Assembly (NCBI GenBank): GCA_000421045.1
Contig: ATWC01000022.1
Span: forward strand, 1 to 49,410
Length of the DNA stretch: 49,410 nt
Source: Lachnospiraceae bacterium NK4A179
GTDB taxonomy: Bacteria > Bacillota > Clostridia > Lachnospirales > Lachnospiraceae
Direction: 5' to 3'
Shown here: one piece after another, positions 7,221 through 17,000 of the stretch
Layout of the letters: each line of letters opens with the position of its first letter
Position numbering within the stretch: the stretch's first letter is position 1
Notes under the pieces: model-generated
What the model saw: the letters and a program-made list of their open reading frames with translations, nothing else
Told to the model about the DNA's origin: nothing
Database searches by the model: none
Made by a program: the position numbers and the translations under genes

Positions 7221-9178
7221 TAAATTATTACCTTGATATAGTTGCATTTGCCGTCGTATTTGTGGTGTTTGCGTTTTTCAGGACAAAGAGACGCACCAAG
7301 CTTGAGTCATTTCATGTGTTCTATTGGATGCTCTTAACACTGGTCTGCTATCTGATGCTTGAAAGTCTTACACTTTTCTATGTGATGGATGGTGATTCAA
7401 TAAGGCGGGCGAGTGATATCATACGGCATTCCGTGAATGCAGTATATATGATAGTAAAAGTGTTCTTTATTACCATGTTCACTATGTATCTGTGCAGCAT
7501 GATGAGTGTGCGCAATAAGGTGTCGAGAGGATGGCGTTTTGTTGTATATCTGCCACTGATCCCCGTGATGATAGTTTCGGTGATCGCATCGGTATATGCC
7601 TGCAATAGGGGTTTGGGGATAATGGAAACAAGAAGGCTTCCGATGGCCCTTTATACCTTCTATCTGTCACTGGCCTATTATCTGCTGGTAACGCTCTGGG
7701 TCGGAGTGCGCTATGCGGGGGTGCAGGAGAAGCATTCCGTTGTTCATGTAATGGCTGCAAATTTTGTGATGGCATTGACCATGGCGGTACAGCAGGCGTT
7801 CCCTTATGTACGCATTGCTCCGTTTATCGCATCTATAGGCCTTTTGGATATATTGTTTACGGTACTTAGACCTGATGAAGTGTTTGATAATACAGAGGCT
7901 CTTAAAAAAGTATATCTGAAACGATTTGCACATGAGGATCTGGATCATGAGATACCGTTTACACTGTTTCTGATCTGCGTACATGATTATAATGTTATAG
8001 CTGAATCGATGGGACCGCAGGTGGCGGATTTTTTCCTGCGCCAGGTTACGCTCTCACTTTTTGATATGAATGAAAACATATCTGTGTTCCGCGAAGAAAA
8101 GAATGTGCTGGCTGTGCGTATGACAAATGTTTCCAAGAAGGATGCAGGCAATATCAAGAGGCATATCGAAGACAGGTTCCGATTCCCCTGGCGCATAGCG
8201 ACGGCTGAAACACTTCTTTCGGCAGATGTTCTTATGGTACACTGTCCTGATGATATCCCGGATTCAAAGAGTTTTGATACATTTTTATCCAGATATGACA
8301 GACTTGATCCGGTAAAGTATGCCACACTATCGATAAGTGATCTGCTGGCACAGGATCGTGATGAGCAGATGCTTACAGCGATCAGACGGGCTCTTAAGGA
8401 TGATTCGTTCCAGGTTTATTATCAGCCGATCTATTCCACGTCAGAGAAGAAGATCGTGGCAGCAGAGGCTCTGATAAGACTTTTTGATCCGGAATACGGT
8501 TTCATATCTCCTGAAGATATGATAAAACTTGCGGAGCGCGAAGGTTATATCCTTGAAATAGGCGAAAAGGTCTTCAGAGCAGTATGCAGGTTTTATTCGG
8601 AAAACCATCCGGAAAAGCTTGGGATCGAATATATCGAGGTGAACCTCAGTGCGGTTCAGTGCGCAAAGAGCAAGCTTGCCGAACAGTTTATCAAAATAAT
8701 GAAAGAATACGGCATTGAATCGAAACGCATCAATTTTGAAGTAACGGAAACAGCGGCCATGGTTACCGACAGCACGGTGATCTCAAATATACATTACTTT
8801 GAGAAGAACGGAGTGAAGCTTTCGCTTGATGATTTCGGGACCGGCTATTCAAATATCTCATATTTATACAATATTCCGTTCTCGATCATGAAGGTTGATA
8901 AAGCCATACTCTGGTCAGCGGATAAGAACAGAAAGGCGGACCTGACGCTGAAAAACACTTTTATGATGGCTTCAAAGCTTGGTATAAAGGTTGTTCAGGA
9001 AGGCGTGGAGACGGAAGAACAGATAAAGAAACTGCTTGCCATTGGATGTGATTATTTCCAGGGATTTTATTTTTCAAAACCGGTAAGCGGTAAGGATTTC
9101 CTTGCATATGTAAGGGATTTTAAACTCCCGGCAGTCTGCAAGGGATCGGAGGAAGGCAGAAATGGCAACGATAAATGA
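7217..9178 (+). CDS. Membrane-bound EAL-domain c-di-GMP phosphodiesterase
   Basis: A 653-residue protein with an N-terminal multi-pass region (roughly residues 1-215), a GGDEF-like middle part without the cyclase motif, and a complete EAL domain. Visible residues are E417-A418-L419 in AAEALIRL, IEVNLSAVQ, NFEVTETA, D538-D539-F540 in LSLDDFGTGYSN, MKVDKA and the glutamate in VQEGVETEEQ. All metal and c-di-GMP ligands expected of an active phosphodiesterase appear present. The ATG overlaps the previous TGA and the 3' end overlaps the rhomboid gene by 17 bases, so this is an operon with the inactive paralogue before it and a rhomboid protease after it. The membrane region presumably senses something; the ligand is unknown. 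Confidence 0.87.
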   Translation: MINYYLDIVAFAVVFVVFAFFRTKRRTKLESFHVFYWMLLTLVCYLMLESLTLFYVMDGDSIRRASDIIRHSVNAVYMIVKVFFITMFTMYLCSMMSVRNKVSRGWRFVVYLPLIPVMIVSVIASVYACNRGLGIMETRRLPMALYTFYLSLAYYLLVTLWVGVRYAGVQEKHSVVHVMAANFVMALTMAVQQAFPYVRIAPFIASIGLLDILFTVLRPDEVFDNTEALKKVYLKRFAHEDLDHEIPFTLFLICVHDYNVIAESMGPQVADFFLRQVTLSLFDMNENISVFREEKNVLAVRMTNVSKKDAGNIKRHIEDRFRFPWRIATAETLLSADVLMVHCPDDIPDSKSFDTFLSRYDRLDPVKYATLSISDLLAQDRDEQMLTAIRRALKDDSFQVYYQPIYSTSEKKIVAAEALIRLFDPEYGFISPEDMIKLAEREGYILEIGEKVFRAVCRFYSENHPEKLGIEYIEVNLSAVQCAKSKLAEQFIKIMKEYGIESKRINFEVTETAAMVTDSTVISNIHYFEKNGVKLSLDDFGTGYSNISYLYNIPFSIMKVDKAILWSADKNRKADLTLKNTFMMASKLGIKVVQEGVETEEQIKKLLAIGCDYFQGFYFSKPVSGKDFLAYVRDFKLPAVCKGSEEGRNGNDK

Positions 9179-10274
9179 GTTTTTAAAGTCAGTCGGATAC
9201 AATATTTATATGGTCTCGGCTGATGCCAGATATTTTGCGTTTGTGCAGGAGGAAAATTTTGCGGTAAACGTTATATGCCTGTTTGATGAGAGAATGTGCA
9301 TAAGCAGTCTTGAGCAGATACAGGGTTTCAATGAAAATCTGACAGAAAAACTGAACTACGGAAGAAATAAGTATATCCATATCCTCAATATAATATGCGG
9401 AAATAATGACTATATAATAACTCACAGCTCTGTGACAGGAGGTGAGGACTGGTATATAGATACTGATCGTTCTGAACTGGTGGTGCCGCCCAATGCGCCG
9501 GAGGATTTTTATGGCATCAAAAGCGGGCTTGCATCGTATATAATGCAGAACGGCCTTATTTTTGAAGCGGTAGAAGCCGTATCCCAAGAGGCGGGACTCA
9601 ACAGGGACAGGATAGAGAAGGTTCCGGCAAGAGACGGAGTTCCGGTAAGGCGCAATGTAAAAGGTGATAAAAAAGTATACATTCCTTGGGTGACTGCGGT
9701 TATAATACTCATTAATGTCGTGGCCTATATAGCACAGAGAGTGTTCGCTCTGGGGAATTGGGAGCATCAGTTTTATATCACAAACTATATACTGAGTATG
9801 CCTGCGGAGTGGTACAGATTGCTCACATACAGCATTTTTCATGCGGATATGAGCCATATTGCGAACAATATGTTCTCGATGTATCTGGTCGCTTCACTCT
9901 TAGAGAAAAAGGCGGGAAGACCTTTCGTTATAGCAATGTATTTCATAACGGGTATAGGAGCAGGTATCTTTTCGGTATGGTATCATGATTTGATCGGTGA
10001 TCTGTATTATGGCCTTGGCGCCTCAGGAATAGTTTTTGGACTGGAAGGTGCACTCATGTCATATATGCTCATGTCGCAGAATATGCGAAGCAAAATGACA
10101 TTTATGATGGCGGCAGGTGCTTTTGCCCTGATGTTTTTAGAGCCTTTGGAGCACGTTGATACGGCCGGTCATGTAGGCGGCCTGGTATGCGGGCTGTTAG
10201 CCGGGGGAATATGGTGTATAGTAAGTTCGTCGCGAAAAAACAAGAGAGTCAGCGCTGACAAAGGGAGTGTTTAA
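9162..10274 (+). CDS. Rhomboid-family intramembrane serine protease
   Basis: A 370-residue protein. Residues 1 to about 165 are a soluble N-terminal domain that I do not recognise. Residues from about 175 on are hydrophobic with rhomboid hallmarks: HIANNMFSMYL (the HxxxN segment), GASG with catalytic S288, and AGHVGG with catalytic H337 in the last transmembrane helix. Rhomboids cleave membrane-anchored substrates within the bilayer. The start is supported by a GGAGGAAGG site and overlaps the preceding EAL gene by 17 bases; its own stop overlaps the next start (TAATG). Operon placement between a c-di-GMP phosphodiesterase and a flavodoxin-like protein is unusual and suggests c-di-GMP-linked surface protein processing, but this is inference. 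Confidence 0.87.
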   Translation: MATINEFLKSVGYNIYMVSADARYFAFVQEENFAVNVICLFDERMCISSLEQIQGFNENLTEKLNYGRNKYIHILNIICGNNDYIITHSSVTGGEDWYIDTDRSELVVPPNAPEDFYGIKSGLASYIMQNGLIFEAVEAVSQEAGLNRDRIEKVPARDGVPVRRNVKGDKKVYIPWVTAVIILINVVAYIAQRVFALGNWEHQFYITNYILSMPAEWYRLLTYSIFHADMSHIANNMFSMYLVASLLEKKAGRPFVIAMYFITGIGAGIFSVWYHDLIGDLYYGLGASGIVFGLEGALMSYMLMSQNMRSKMTFMMAAGAFALMFLEPLEHVDTAGHVGGLVCGLLAGGIWCIVSSSRKNKRVSADKGSV

Positions 10275-11296
10275 TGAAGATCAATATATATTACGGAGGA
10301 AGAGGCCTTATCGGAGATCCTTCCCTTACTGTGATAAAACAGATGACAGCCATTCTGGATGAGCTCAATGTCCGCGTTGAACGGTATGACCTTTTTGAAC
10401 AGAAGACAAATATAACAAAGCTGCCGCAGACACTTAAGGATGCGAACGGCATTATTCTTGCGTCTACGGTTGAGTGGCATGGTGTCGGCGGATATATGGC
10501 CAGCTTTCTTGATGCATGCTGGCTTTATGGTGATAAGGAAAAGATCGCCGATCTTTATATGGCACCGGTGGTCATGTCTACAACCTATGGTGAAAAAGAA
10601 GGTGAGCTGGATCTGATAAAGGCCTGGCTTTCGCTTGGCGGTATCACCTGTCAGGGAATAAGCGGCTACGCGCCCGAGGCTTCCGAGCTTGAAAATAATG
10701 AAGTCTACAGGACGCTGATAGAAAAGACGACCGAGAATATCTACAGAGCGATCAGCAAGCGTGCGCAGAATCTCCCGAGCTCTGCAGGAGTTGTGCGTGA
10801 GGTAACGTACAGAACGCTCAATACAAGTTATACACAGCAGGAAACGGAGCAGCTCTCCGAATATGCTGCTGATGAAAAATATGTTGAGAAGCAGAAAGAA
10901 GACATAAAGGAACTGGCTGATTTCTTCAAAGGAAAACTTGAGAACAGGACAAGTCCTGATGACAGTATTCCTGCGGCATTTCAGGCTCATTTCAAACCCA
11001 GGGCCGGCACCGATCTGAAATACAAACTTACATTAAAAGATGCCGGTAAGTCTCTTACTCTCAGAGTTGAAGGTAAGGAGCTTGTTACCGGTTATGGTGA
11101 AGCCGTGAATCCCGATGTGGAGATGACAATGGATGCAGACACTCTCATGGAGATAGTTGAGGGCCGCAGCACATTCCAGGGCGGATTTATGAACGGCAAG
11201 ATAGTTTCAAGAGGAGATTTTGCAAATTTGAGACTGCTTGACACGATGTTCCCTTTCATGCAGGATCTGCTCTCAGGCGGAAGGCAGGAGAATTAA
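10274..11296 (+). CDS. Flavodoxin-like / SCP2 sterol-carrier domain fusion
   Basis: A 340-residue cytoplasmic protein. The first ~170 residues resemble a flavodoxin or NADPH-dependent FMN reductase fold: an opening beta strand with MKINIYYGGRG, an ILASTVEWHGVGG loop and a MSTTYGEKEGE segment. The last ~110 residues match an SCP2-type lipid-binding domain: KYKLTLKDAGKSLTLRVEG, then VNPDVEMTMDADTLMEIVEG and GKIVSRGDFANL. SCP2 domains bind hydrophobic ligands. A redox protein joined to a lipid carrier could act on a lipid or quinone-like substrate, but no activity is known to me for this combination. Start overlaps the rhomboid stop by one base. murG follows after one base, so it is in the same run of genes. 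Confidence 0.75.
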   Translation: MKINIYYGGRGLIGDPSLTVIKQMTAILDELNVRVERYDLFEQKTNITKLPQTLKDANGIILASTVEWHGVGGYMASFLDACWLYGDKEKIADLYMAPVVMSTTYGEKEGELDLIKAWLSLGGITCQGISGYAPEASELENNEVYRTLIEKTTENIYRAISKRAQNLPSSAGVVREVTYRTLNTSYTQQETEQLSEYAADEKYVEKQKEDIKELADFFKGKLENRTSPDDSIPAAFQAHFKPRAGTDLKYKLTLKDAGKSLTLRVEGKELVTGYGEAVNPDVEMTMDADTLMEIVEGRSTFQGGFMNGKIVSRGDFANLRLLDTMFPFMQDLLSGGRQEN

Positions 11297-11297
11297 A

Positions 11298-12410
11298 ATG
11301 GAGTCAAAGAAGATAGTCCTTACCGGAGGTGGTACAGCGGGGCATGTAACGCCAAACCTTGCGCTCATTCCTCATCTTAAAGAAAAGGGCTACGATATTA
11401 CATATATCGGTTCATTTGAAGGAATAGAGAAAAGACTGGTTTCTGATTTTGGAATACCTTACTATGGTGTGTCCACGGGTAAATTCCGCAGATATTTTGA
11501 TGCCAGGAATTTTTCCGACCCCTTCAGGGTTATGAAAGGCTATACCGATGCAAGAAGAATACTGAAGGAGATAAAGCCGGATGTGGTCTTTTCGAAGGGC
11601 GGTTTCGTATCGGTACCGGTAGTAAGGGCTGCAGCTTCATTAAAGATACCATGCATCATACATGAATCTGATCTGACTCCCGGGCTTGCAAACAAACTCT
11701 GCATACCTGTTGCAAAAAAAGTATGCTGCAATTTTCCGGAGACTCTTAAATATCTTCCTGAGGACAAGGCGGTTCTTACCGGTTCGCCCATAAGAGAGGA
11801 ATTGAAAAAAGGAAGAAAGGAAGCGGCTTATTCGCTTTGCGGTTTTAAGCCCTCAAAGCCTGTGATAATGGTAATGGGCGGAAGCCAGGGGGCGGCTGCG
11901 ATCAATGAGGCGGTCAGAGGCGCACTTCCCAAGCTTCTCGGAGATTTTCAGATAATCCATCTTACAGGCAAGGACAAGATGGACAATATGCTTGTAAGTA
12001 CGGAAGGCTATAAGCAGTTTGAATATGTAAAGGGTGAACTCAAGGATCTGTTTTCTATAACAGACATAGTTGTTTCCAGAGCAGGCGCAAACGCCATCTG
12101 TGAGCTGCTTTCACTGCGCATACCGAGTGTCCTTGTGCCGCTTTCTGCAAAGAATTCAAGAGGTGACCAGATACTGAATGCCGAATCCTTTGAAAAACAG
12201 GGCTACAGCATGGTCATATACGAGGAGAATCTGGATGAAGATTCGCTGGTTGATGCTGTTCATGAACTGTATTTTACAAAGCAGACATTTATAGATAATA
12301 TGGAAAAGTCCACGCAGTACAGATCCATCCCTGTGATAATGGACCTGATAGAAGATGCTGCTGCAGGGAAATTTAATAAGAAGAAAGGCAAAGAAAATGA
12401 CAAAGAGTGA
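11298..12410 (+). CDS. murG: UDP-GlcNAc:undecaprenyl-PP-MurNAc-pentapeptide GlcNAc transferase MurG
   Basis: A 370-residue GT28 glycosyltransferase that turns lipid I into lipid II at the cytoplasmic membrane face. The glycine-rich N-terminal loop TGGGTAGHVTPNLAL is diagnostic. GGFVSVPVV, HESDLTPGLANK, the MGGSQGA loop and the donor-binding SRAGANAICELLSL also match. The start at 11298 is used because GGCAGGAG lies before it and the family begins right at the first beta strand; a reading that extends upstream to 11238 only adds residues translated from the previous gene's 3' end. The C-terminus is lysine-rich and overlaps the HIT gene by 14 bases. Confidence 0.96.
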   Translation: MESKKIVLTGGGTAGHVTPNLALIPHLKEKGYDITYIGSFEGIEKRLVSDFGIPYYGVSTGKFRRYFDARNFSDPFRVMKGYTDARRILKEIKPDVVFSKGGFVSVPVVRAAASLKIPCIIHESDLTPGLANKLCIPVAKKVCCNFPETLKYLPEDKAVLTGSPIREELKKGRKEAAYSLCGFKPSKPVIMVMGGSQGAAAINEAVRGALPKLLGDFQIIHLTGKDKMDNMLVSTEGYKQFEYVKGELKDLFSITDIVVSRAGANAICELLSLRIPSVLVPLSAKNSRGDQILNAESFEKQGYSMVIYEENLDEDSLVDAVHELYFTKQTFIDNMEKSTQYRSIPVIMDLIEDAAAGKFNKKKGKENDKE

Positions 12411-12810
12411 CTGTATTTTTTGTAAGATCGCTAACGGTGAGATCCCCTCACAGTGCATTTATGAGGATGATGATTTTAAGGTGATCCTTGATCTGGGGCC
12501 TGCAACAAAGGGGCATGCTCTTATACTTCCGAAGGATCATTATGCAGATCTTTTTGAACTTCCCGAAGAGACTGCCGCAAAGGCTATGAAGCTTGCGAAA
12601 AAGCTTTCGGCACAGATGGTGAAGAATCTCCATGCCGATGGTCTCAATCTCGTACAGAATAACGGAGAGTGTGCCGGCCAGACGATCAGTCATTTTCACC
12701 TTCATATGATACCCAGATACAAAGATGACGGACAGAATATTCTCTGGAAACCGGGTGAGGTTACGCAGGATGAACTTGCACTTATAAAGGCCAGCATTGT
12801 AGGAGCATGA
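12397..12810 (+). CDS. HIT family nucleotide-binding hydrolase
   Basis: A 137-residue protein with the histidine triad HFHLHMIP near residue 100. An N-terminal CIFCKI motif provides cysteines that with the later histidines bind zinc in the HinT-like branch. Family members hydrolyse nucleoside phosphoramidates or dinucleoside polyphosphates. The ATG lies inside the 3' end of murG and has an AAAGG site. An in-frame CTG/ATG extension into murG was dropped because it lacks homology-like character. It sits in a run of housekeeping genes and is probably co-expressed with murG. Confidence 0.92.
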   Translation: MTKSDCIFCKIANGEIPSQCIYEDDDFKVILDLGPATKGHALILPKDHYADLFELPEETAAKAMKLAKKLSAQMVKNLHADGLNLVQNNGECAGQTISHFHLHMIPRYKDDGQNILWKPGEVTQDELALIKASIVGA

Positions 12811-12814
12811 TTAA

Positions 12815-14014
12815 ATGAATATATTCAAACAATTTTATTGCAGGGCTTTCCAGTTCGGATTCAAGATAGCGATACCGATGCTGCCCTACAGAAATCCTTT
12901 TGTGCTGCATTCGGTCACGCAGGTTCCGGGCTATCTTAAGAAAAACGGCTGCTCTTCGGTCCTGCTGGTTACTGACAGGAGCATAAGGGGCTTTGGTATA
13001 ACAAAGCATCTCGAGGATCTTTTAAGAAAAGAGAATATCCGTCTGACTGTTTATGACGGCGTTACTCCGAATCCTACTGTTTCGGAAGTGGAAGAAGCAA
13101 GAGGTCTGTATCTTGCGCATAAATGCAATGCACTGATAGGTTTTGGCGGCGGTTCCTCAATGGATACCGCAAAGGCTGTCGGAGCGCTTATTGCAAGGCC
13201 TGATGCAACGCTGTCAGATCTGGGCGGCATACTCAGGGTTTGGAAGCAGACCCCGCTTACCATTGCGATCCCCACCACAGCAGGTACCGGAAGCGAAACT
13301 ACTGTTGCTGCGATCGTGCAGGATCAGGATACAAAGCATAAATATGCGCTCATGGATTTTCCGCTCATCCCCGATGCAGCGGTTCTTGATCCGGAGAATA
13401 CAAGGACTGTACCGCCTGCCATTACTGCCGGTACAGGTGCTGATGTCATAGTTCATGCTGTGGAGGCGTATATAGGCAATTCCACAACAAAGCTTACAAG
13501 ACGGGAAGCACTGCGCGCGGTAAGACTGTCGTTTAAGTATTTAAGACGTGCTTACAGAAACGGAAATGACATGAAAGCCAGACGCGGCATGGCAAGGGCA
13601 TCATATCTTGCAGGTGCTGCATTCACGGTTTCTTATGTGGGATATGCCCATGCGGTTTCACATTCGCTCAGCGGAAGGTATAATGTTCCTCACGGTGAGA
13701 CCTGCGGAATACTCCTTCCTTACGTACTGCGTTCCTACGGAAAGAAGATAAATCCGCAGCTTCATGCACTGGCCATTGCGGCCGGAGTTGCATCGAAGTA
13801 TACTGCTGAAGATGAGGCTGCACGGAAATTCCTTGATGCACTTGATAAACTCTGGAAAGATATAGGAATCCCTTCCAAAGTCAAGGAGCTTAAGGAAGTT
13901 GATATAGAAGCGCTTGCAAGACAGGCAGATAAAGAGGGTAATCCGGTTTATCCCGTGCCCCGCCTTATGAACGCAAAAGAACTTGAGAAGTTCTACAGAG
14001 CTGTTCTTCCGTGA
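12815..14014 (+). CDS. Iron-containing alcohol dehydrogenase
   Basis: A 399-residue group III dehydrogenase. The NAD(P)-binding segment GFGGGSSMDTAKAVG lies near residue 110, followed by TAGTGSETT. The four metal ligands are visible: D210 and H214 in DVIVHAVEAY, H279 in GYAHAVSHSL and H293 in NVPHGE. Such enzymes reduce aldehydes or ketones to alcohols during fermentation, or run in reverse; the substrate cannot be deduced. The start lies four bases after the HIT stop codon. The gene ends just before a short intergenic region with a -10 like box that probably drives carB. Confidence 0.92.
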   Translation: MNIFKQFYCRAFQFGFKIAIPMLPYRNPFVLHSVTQVPGYLKKNGCSSVLLVTDRSIRGFGITKHLEDLLRKENIRLTVYDGVTPNPTVSEVEEARGLYLAHKCNALIGFGGGSSMDTAKAVGALIARPDATLSDLGGILRVWKQTPLTIAIPTTAGTGSETTVAAIVQDQDTKHKYALMDFPLIPDAAVLDPENTRTVPPAITAGTGADVIVHAVEAYIGNSTTKLTRREALRAVRLSFKYLRRAYRNGNDMKARRGMARASYLAGAAFTVSYVGYAHAVSHSLSGRYNVPHGETCGILLPYVLRSYGKKINPQLHALAIAAGVASKYTAEDEAARKFLDALDKLWKDIGIPSKVKELKEVDIEALARQADKEGNPVYPVPRLMNAKELEKFYRAVLP

Positions 14015-14035
14015 TCGGGACAGAATGGCTATAAT
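14007..14035 (+). promoter_or_regulatory. Possible carB promoter
   Basis: TATAAT at 14030-14035 with a poor -35 match (TTCCGT, 14007-14012) and a 17-base spacer, giving a leader of about 30 bases that carries an AAGGAG site before the carB ATG. Confidence 0.4.
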
Positions 14036-14071
14036 AGTTATGATCTTTATAGAAAAGGAGCAGAAATATTT

Positions 14072-17000
14072 ATGAAGAGGGAAGACATTCATCGCATACT
14101 GATCATTGGCTCAGGTCCTATAATCATAGGCCAGGCATGTGAATTTGACTATTCGGGCACACAGGCGTGCAAGGCGCTCAGAAAGCTCGGATACGAGATC
14201 ATTCTTGTAAATTCCAACCCGGCTACGATCATGACAGACCCTGAAACGGCTGATGTAACATATATAGAGCCTCTTAATGTAAAGAGACTTACCGAGATAA
14301 TCGAAAAGGAAAGACCGGATGCGCTGCTCCCCAACCTTGGAGGTCAGTCAGGACTTAACTTATGTTCAGAGCTTGCACAGGCAGGCGTACTTGAAAAATA
14401 TAATGTACAGGTTATCGGTGTTCAGGTTGATGCCATAGAGCGAGGCGAGGACCGTATCGAATTCAAGAACACCATGAATGAGCTCGGCGTTGAAATGGCA
14501 CGAAGCAAGGTTGCTTATTCCGTTGACGAGGCTGTTAGCATAGCATCGGAACTTGGCTATCCTGTAGTTCTTCGTCCTGCATATACCATGGGCGGCGCAG
14601 GCGGCGGTCTGGTATATAACGTAGAGGAATTAAAGACTGTATGTGCACGAGGCCTTCAGGCATCACTCGTACATCAGGTACTTGTTGAAGAATCAGTCAT
14701 CGGCTGGGAAGAGCTTGAGCTTGAAGTAGTAAGAGATTCAAGCGGAAAGATGATAACAGTCTGCTTCATAGAGAATATCGATCCCATGGGTGTTCACACA
14801 GGTGATTCTTTCTGTTCAGCTCCCATGCTTACCATTTCAAAGGAAGTTCAGGACAGGCTGCAGGAGCAGGCATATAAGGTAGTAGACAAGGTGCAGGTTA
14901 TTGGCGGATGCAACTGCCAGTTTGCACATGATCCCAAGACAGGCAGGATCATCATTATAGAGATCAATCCCCGTACATCACGTTCATCCGCACTTGCTTC
15001 AAAGGCAACGGGCTTCCCTATAGCTCTTGTTTCGGCAATGCTTGCGTGCGGCCTGAACCTTTCGGATATCGAATGCGGAAAGTACGGCACACTTGATAAG
15101 TACGTTCCCGATGGAGACTATGTTGTTATCAAGTTTGCAAGATGGGCATTTGAAAAGTTTAAGGGAGTTTCGGATCACCTCGGCACACAGATGCGTGCGG
15201 TAGGTGAGGTCATGAGTATCGGTAAGACCTACAAGGAGGCTTTTCAGAAGGCTATCCGTTCACTCGAGAAGGGCCGTTACGGTCTTGGATATGTGAAGGA
15301 TTTCCATGAGAAGAGTCTTGATGAGCTTCTTGATATGCTCATTTATCCTACAAGTGAGAGACAGTTCATAATGTATGAAGCTATCCGCAAGGGTGCTGAT
15401 CTTGAAAAACTTTATGAACTGACAAAGATAAAGATGTATTTCCTTGAGCAGATGAAGGAACTGGTTGATGAGGAGAACGAGATCGCAAAGGCTGCTCATC
15501 CCGATGCTTCAGCACCTGATTTCGGTGCATGCAAGAAGGGTCAGGTTCCTCCTGCTGATGTACTTACAAAGGCAAAGAAGGACGGCTTCTCAGACAGATA
15601 TCTTGCTATGATCTGCGGTGTTAAGGAAGATGAGATCAGGAAGGCAAGGGAAGATGCCGGAGTTGTTGAAGCATGGGAAGGTGTACATGTAAGCGGAACA
15701 AAGGACAGCGCTTACTACTACTCAAGCTACAATATCGAAAAGGATCTGAGCCCTGTAAGCACCGAAAAGCCTAAGGTTATGATACTTGGCGGTGGTCCCA
15801 ACCGTATCGGTCAGGGTATCGAGTTCGACTACTGCTGTGTACATGCGGCATTCGCAATTAAGAAACTTGGCTTTGAGACAGTCATCGTAAACTGCAATCC
15901 CGAGACTGTTTCTACCGACTATGACACTTCAGATAAGCTTTATTTTGAGCCTCTTACACTTGAGGATGTGCTTGCTATCTACAAAAAGGAAAAACCCGTC
16001 GGTGTTATCGCACAGTTTGGCGGCCAGACACCTCTCAATCTTGCAGCATCACTCAAGGCTAACGGCGTAAATATCTTAGGTACCACACCTGAAGCGATCG
16101 ATCTTGCTGAGGACAGAGACCTCTTCAGAAACATGATGGATAAGCTCAAGATCCCTATGGCAGAGTCAGGCATGGCTGTTACTGTTGAAGAAGCCAAGGC
16201 TCTCGCAAACAAGATCGGCTATCCTGTTATGGTACGTCCTTCATACGTTCTGGGCGGCCGCGGAATGGAAGTTGTCCATGACGATGAGCAGATGAACCTC
16301 TATATGGCTGAGGCTGTAGGTGTCACACCTGACAGACCAATACTTATCGATCGTTTCCTGCATCATGCAACAGAGTGTGAGGCAGATGCTATAAGTGATG
16401 GCAAGGATGTATTTGTTCCTGCTGTCATGGAGCATATCGAGCTTGCAGGTATCCATTCAGGAGACTCTGCATGCATACTTCCTTCAAAGCATCTGACAGA
16501 TAAGCAGATCGAAACTATCAAGGATTACACCAGAAAGATCGCAAAGGAACTGAACGTTGTAGGTCTTATGAACATGCAGTATGCGATCGAGGACGGAAAG
16601 GTATATGTTATCGAAGCCAATCCCAGAGCTTCAAGAACAGTGCCTCTTGTATCAAAGGTCTGCGGTATAAACATGGTCAAGGTTGCAACCGAGATAATGA
16701 CACTGCCCCTTACAGGCCGCAAGTCGCCTGTGGGTGACCTTAAGGACAAAAAGATTCCGTATTACGGTGTGAAGGAAGCGGTATTCCCCTTCAATATGTT
16801 CCCCGAGGTCGACCCGGTACTCGGACCCGAAATGCGTTCAACAGGCGAAGTTCTCGGTCTTTCCACAGACTGGGGCAGAGCGTTCTTCAAGGCAGAGGAG
16901 GGCACACGTACAGAACTTCCTCTTCACGGAACAGTTCTCATTTCTGTCAGCGACAGAGATAAGCCGGAACTTCTTGAGATCGCCAGAAGCTTTGCCGAAG

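Noticed and set aside
11238-11297. Longer MurG start
   Set aside because: The added 20 residues are translated from the end of the flavodoxin/SCP2 gene and the family starts at 11298.
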